From an uncultured Lachnospiraceae bacterium (GTDB lineage Bacteria > Bacillota > Clostridia > Lachnospirales > Lachnospiraceae): 64,000 bases of DNA. The stretch spans positions 1-64,000 of the forward strand of contig CAJTYM010000009.1 of the NCBI GenBank assembly GCA_910583835.1. The letters run 5' to 3'. Under the pieces are notes generated by a model. It was given only the letters and a program-made list of their open reading frames with translations. It made no database searches and was not told where the DNA came from. Shown piece by piece: positions 63,158 to 64,000 of the stretch; position 1 is the stretch's first letter; the number at the start of each line of letters is the position of its first letter. A program made the translations under genes and the position numbers.

Positions 63158-63736
63158 ATGAATAAGATGCGGATGTTTGTGAAAGCGATATATGCAGGTT
63201 TTGCAATAGGAATAGGTGGGATTATCTATTTGTCAATGGACAATAGAATTCTTGGCGCCCTGTTTTTTAGTTTTGGGCTGTCAACGATTGTGACACAAGG
63301 ATTTAATTTGTATACAGGTAAGATTGGTTTTGTCAAAGAGTGGAAAGAACTGCCGGACATGCTCATGATATTAGCGGGTAACTTTATAGGAACCTTTATC
63401 GCGGCAATGCTGGCGAAAGCTGCCAACCTGAATATTGACAGCACACAGATGGTACATAACAAATTAGAGAACAATTTGCTGCACGTATTTCTGCTGTCAG
63501 TCTTTTGCGGCGTGATGATGTATCTGGCAATTGACAATTATAATAAGAGCAAGAATATCGTATTTGTGGTGGCGGCTGTCATGATATTCATATTGTCGGG
63601 GTTTGAACATTCCATTGCCAATATGTTTTACTTTGAGATAGCGGATGCCTACAGCCTGAAAGCATTGCTTTATATTCTGGTGATGGCTGCCGGAAATGGC
63701 GTTGGCGCGAAAGTTTTCGGCTTGATGCCGAAATAG
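63158..63736 (+). CDS. Compact formate/nitrite transporter family protein
   Basis: A 192-residue membrane protein with six hydrophobic segments. The FNT family motif GFEHSIANMF is clear, and the last segment AAGNGVGAKVFG matches the family ending. FNT proteins are usually 250-290 residues, so this is a short version with reduced ends and loops. It might carry formate, nitrite, hydrosulfide or another small anion. The ATG at 63158 has AGAGGT upstream; a GTG at 63149 overlaps that site. Confidence 0.8.
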   Translation: MNKMRMFVKAIYAGFAIGIGGIIYLSMDNRILGALFFSFGLSTIVTQGFNLYTGKIGFVKEWKELPDMLMILAGNFIGTFIAAMLAKAANLNIDSTQMVHNKLENNLLHVFLLSVFCGVMMYLAIDNYNKSKNIVFVVAAVMIFILSGFEHSIANMFYFEIADAYSLKALLYILVMAAGNGVGAKVFGLMPK

Positions 63737-63826
63737 GAGGATGTTTGATTTCCATGGCAGCGGGAGGATATCTCTGGCTGCGGAGCAGAATAACAATAAA
63801 TGTAACATACGAAAAGGAGAATTGAC

Positions 63827-64000
63827 ATGAAGAGAAAATTTGCAAACCGACAGTTACACGTATTCCTCTGTATCTTGGTTGTTATGATGATGGCTTTGGT
63901 TACAGCAGGCTGCAATGGCAGCAAAAATGATGCGGCCAAGGATTCAGGGAAAGCAGAAAGTACAGAGGCTGATGGCAATGTGCTGGGCGAAGGCAATACG
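63827..64000 (+). CDS. N-terminal part of a lipoprotein, cut by the window edge
   Basis: The first 58 codons of a gene starting at the ATG at 63827 behind AAAAGGAG. A signal peptide is followed by a lipobox ending TAGC (lipidated Cys at residue 29), then a Ser/Asp/Lys linker. The last visible residues, NVLGEGNT, resemble the start of DUF4430-type (transcobalamin-like) lipoproteins, but too little is present for a firm call. Confidence 0.7.
   Translation, partial: MKRKFANRQLHVFLCILVVMMMALVTAGCNGSKNDAAKDSGKAESTEADGNVLGEGNT

Noticed and set aside
1..64000. tRNA, rRNA or tmRNA genes, T-box leaders and an origin of replication
   Set aside because: No cloverleaf, CCA-end, T-box GGTGG-type sequence, DnaA-box cluster or rRNA-like stretch was recognised by eye; a covariance-model scan would be needed to exclude them formally.

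Overview
The window reads as chromosome of a Gram-positive, spore-lineage anaerobe of the class Clostridia, most likely family Lachnospiraceae. The reasons are: spoIIM beside a nudF-like gene and a xerD-like gene; a housekeeping run murE-priA-def-fmt-(YugP-type peptidase)-rsmB-rlmN-prpC-prkC-rsgA-rpe-thiN; a meso-DAP type MurE; the electron-bifurcating NfnAB pair next to an FprA-type flavodiiron protein; a [FeFe]-hydrogenase-like sensor; strong AGGAGG ribosome binding sites; and very large secreted proteins ending in Lys-rich Ig-like modules. No rRNA, tRNA, CRISPR array or prophage module was seen. Identity below genus level is not claimed.

Layout. 0.1-10.3 kb: a lipoprotein-like alkyl sulfatase (MBL fold) followed closely by a 2685-residue secreted mosaic protein. 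10.3-13.3 kb: a tiny FeoB-associated-type Cys-rich protein with a palindrome over its -10 box, a small anchored protein, and a ferredoxin/H-domain/chemotaxis-signalling fusion behind a consensus promoter. 13.3-20.6 kb: membrane-fused spermidine-synthase-like protein, an unassigned structured RNA with its own terminator, deoB, a MATE exporter, prfC and a PdaA-like deacetylase. 20.7-22.5 kb: a KdpD/KdpE-like two-component pair without the Kdp pump. 22.6-29.2 kb: a foldback mobile element, trxA, recA (with an SOS box), recX, rny, nudF, spoIIM and a 3'-truncated xerD. 29.2-31.1 kb: aroE-aroF on the minus strand. 31.3-37.2 kb: an LRR surface protein, then nfnA-nfnB-fprA. 37.3-39.4 kb: a decayed patch with an Rpn-like gene interrupted by a 90-bp insert and a broken acetyltransferase. 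39.6-44.4 kb: an AraC regulator, an ECF sigma/anti-sigma operon with two membrane proteins, and a Na+/alanine symporter with an attenuator-like leader. 44.7-49.3 kb: a second large Ig-repeat surface protein and a small membrane-protein cluster (DUF2752 plus two DUF4234 paralogues). 49.5-63.1 kb: the conserved cell-wall, translation and Ser/Thr-kinase block. 63.1-64 kb: a compact formate/nitrite-type channel and the start of a lipoprotein cut by the window edge.

Themes. Three unlinked secreted proteins share a Lys-rich Ig-like C-terminus, which may be a non-sortase way of holding proteins at the surface. Redox control recurs (hydrogenase-like sensor, Nfn, FprA, thioredoxin). Several families of short dispersed palindromes have shaped the region: one supplies the end of a small protein, one core motif occurs in a foldback element upstream of trxA and again inside a disrupted gene, and a third forms hairpins at gene ends. 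The candidates I consider most worth following are the sensor fusion, the repeat core shared by three loci, the structured RNA upstream of deoB, and the truncated xerD. All functional calls come from reading translated sequence and motifs; no database search was run.
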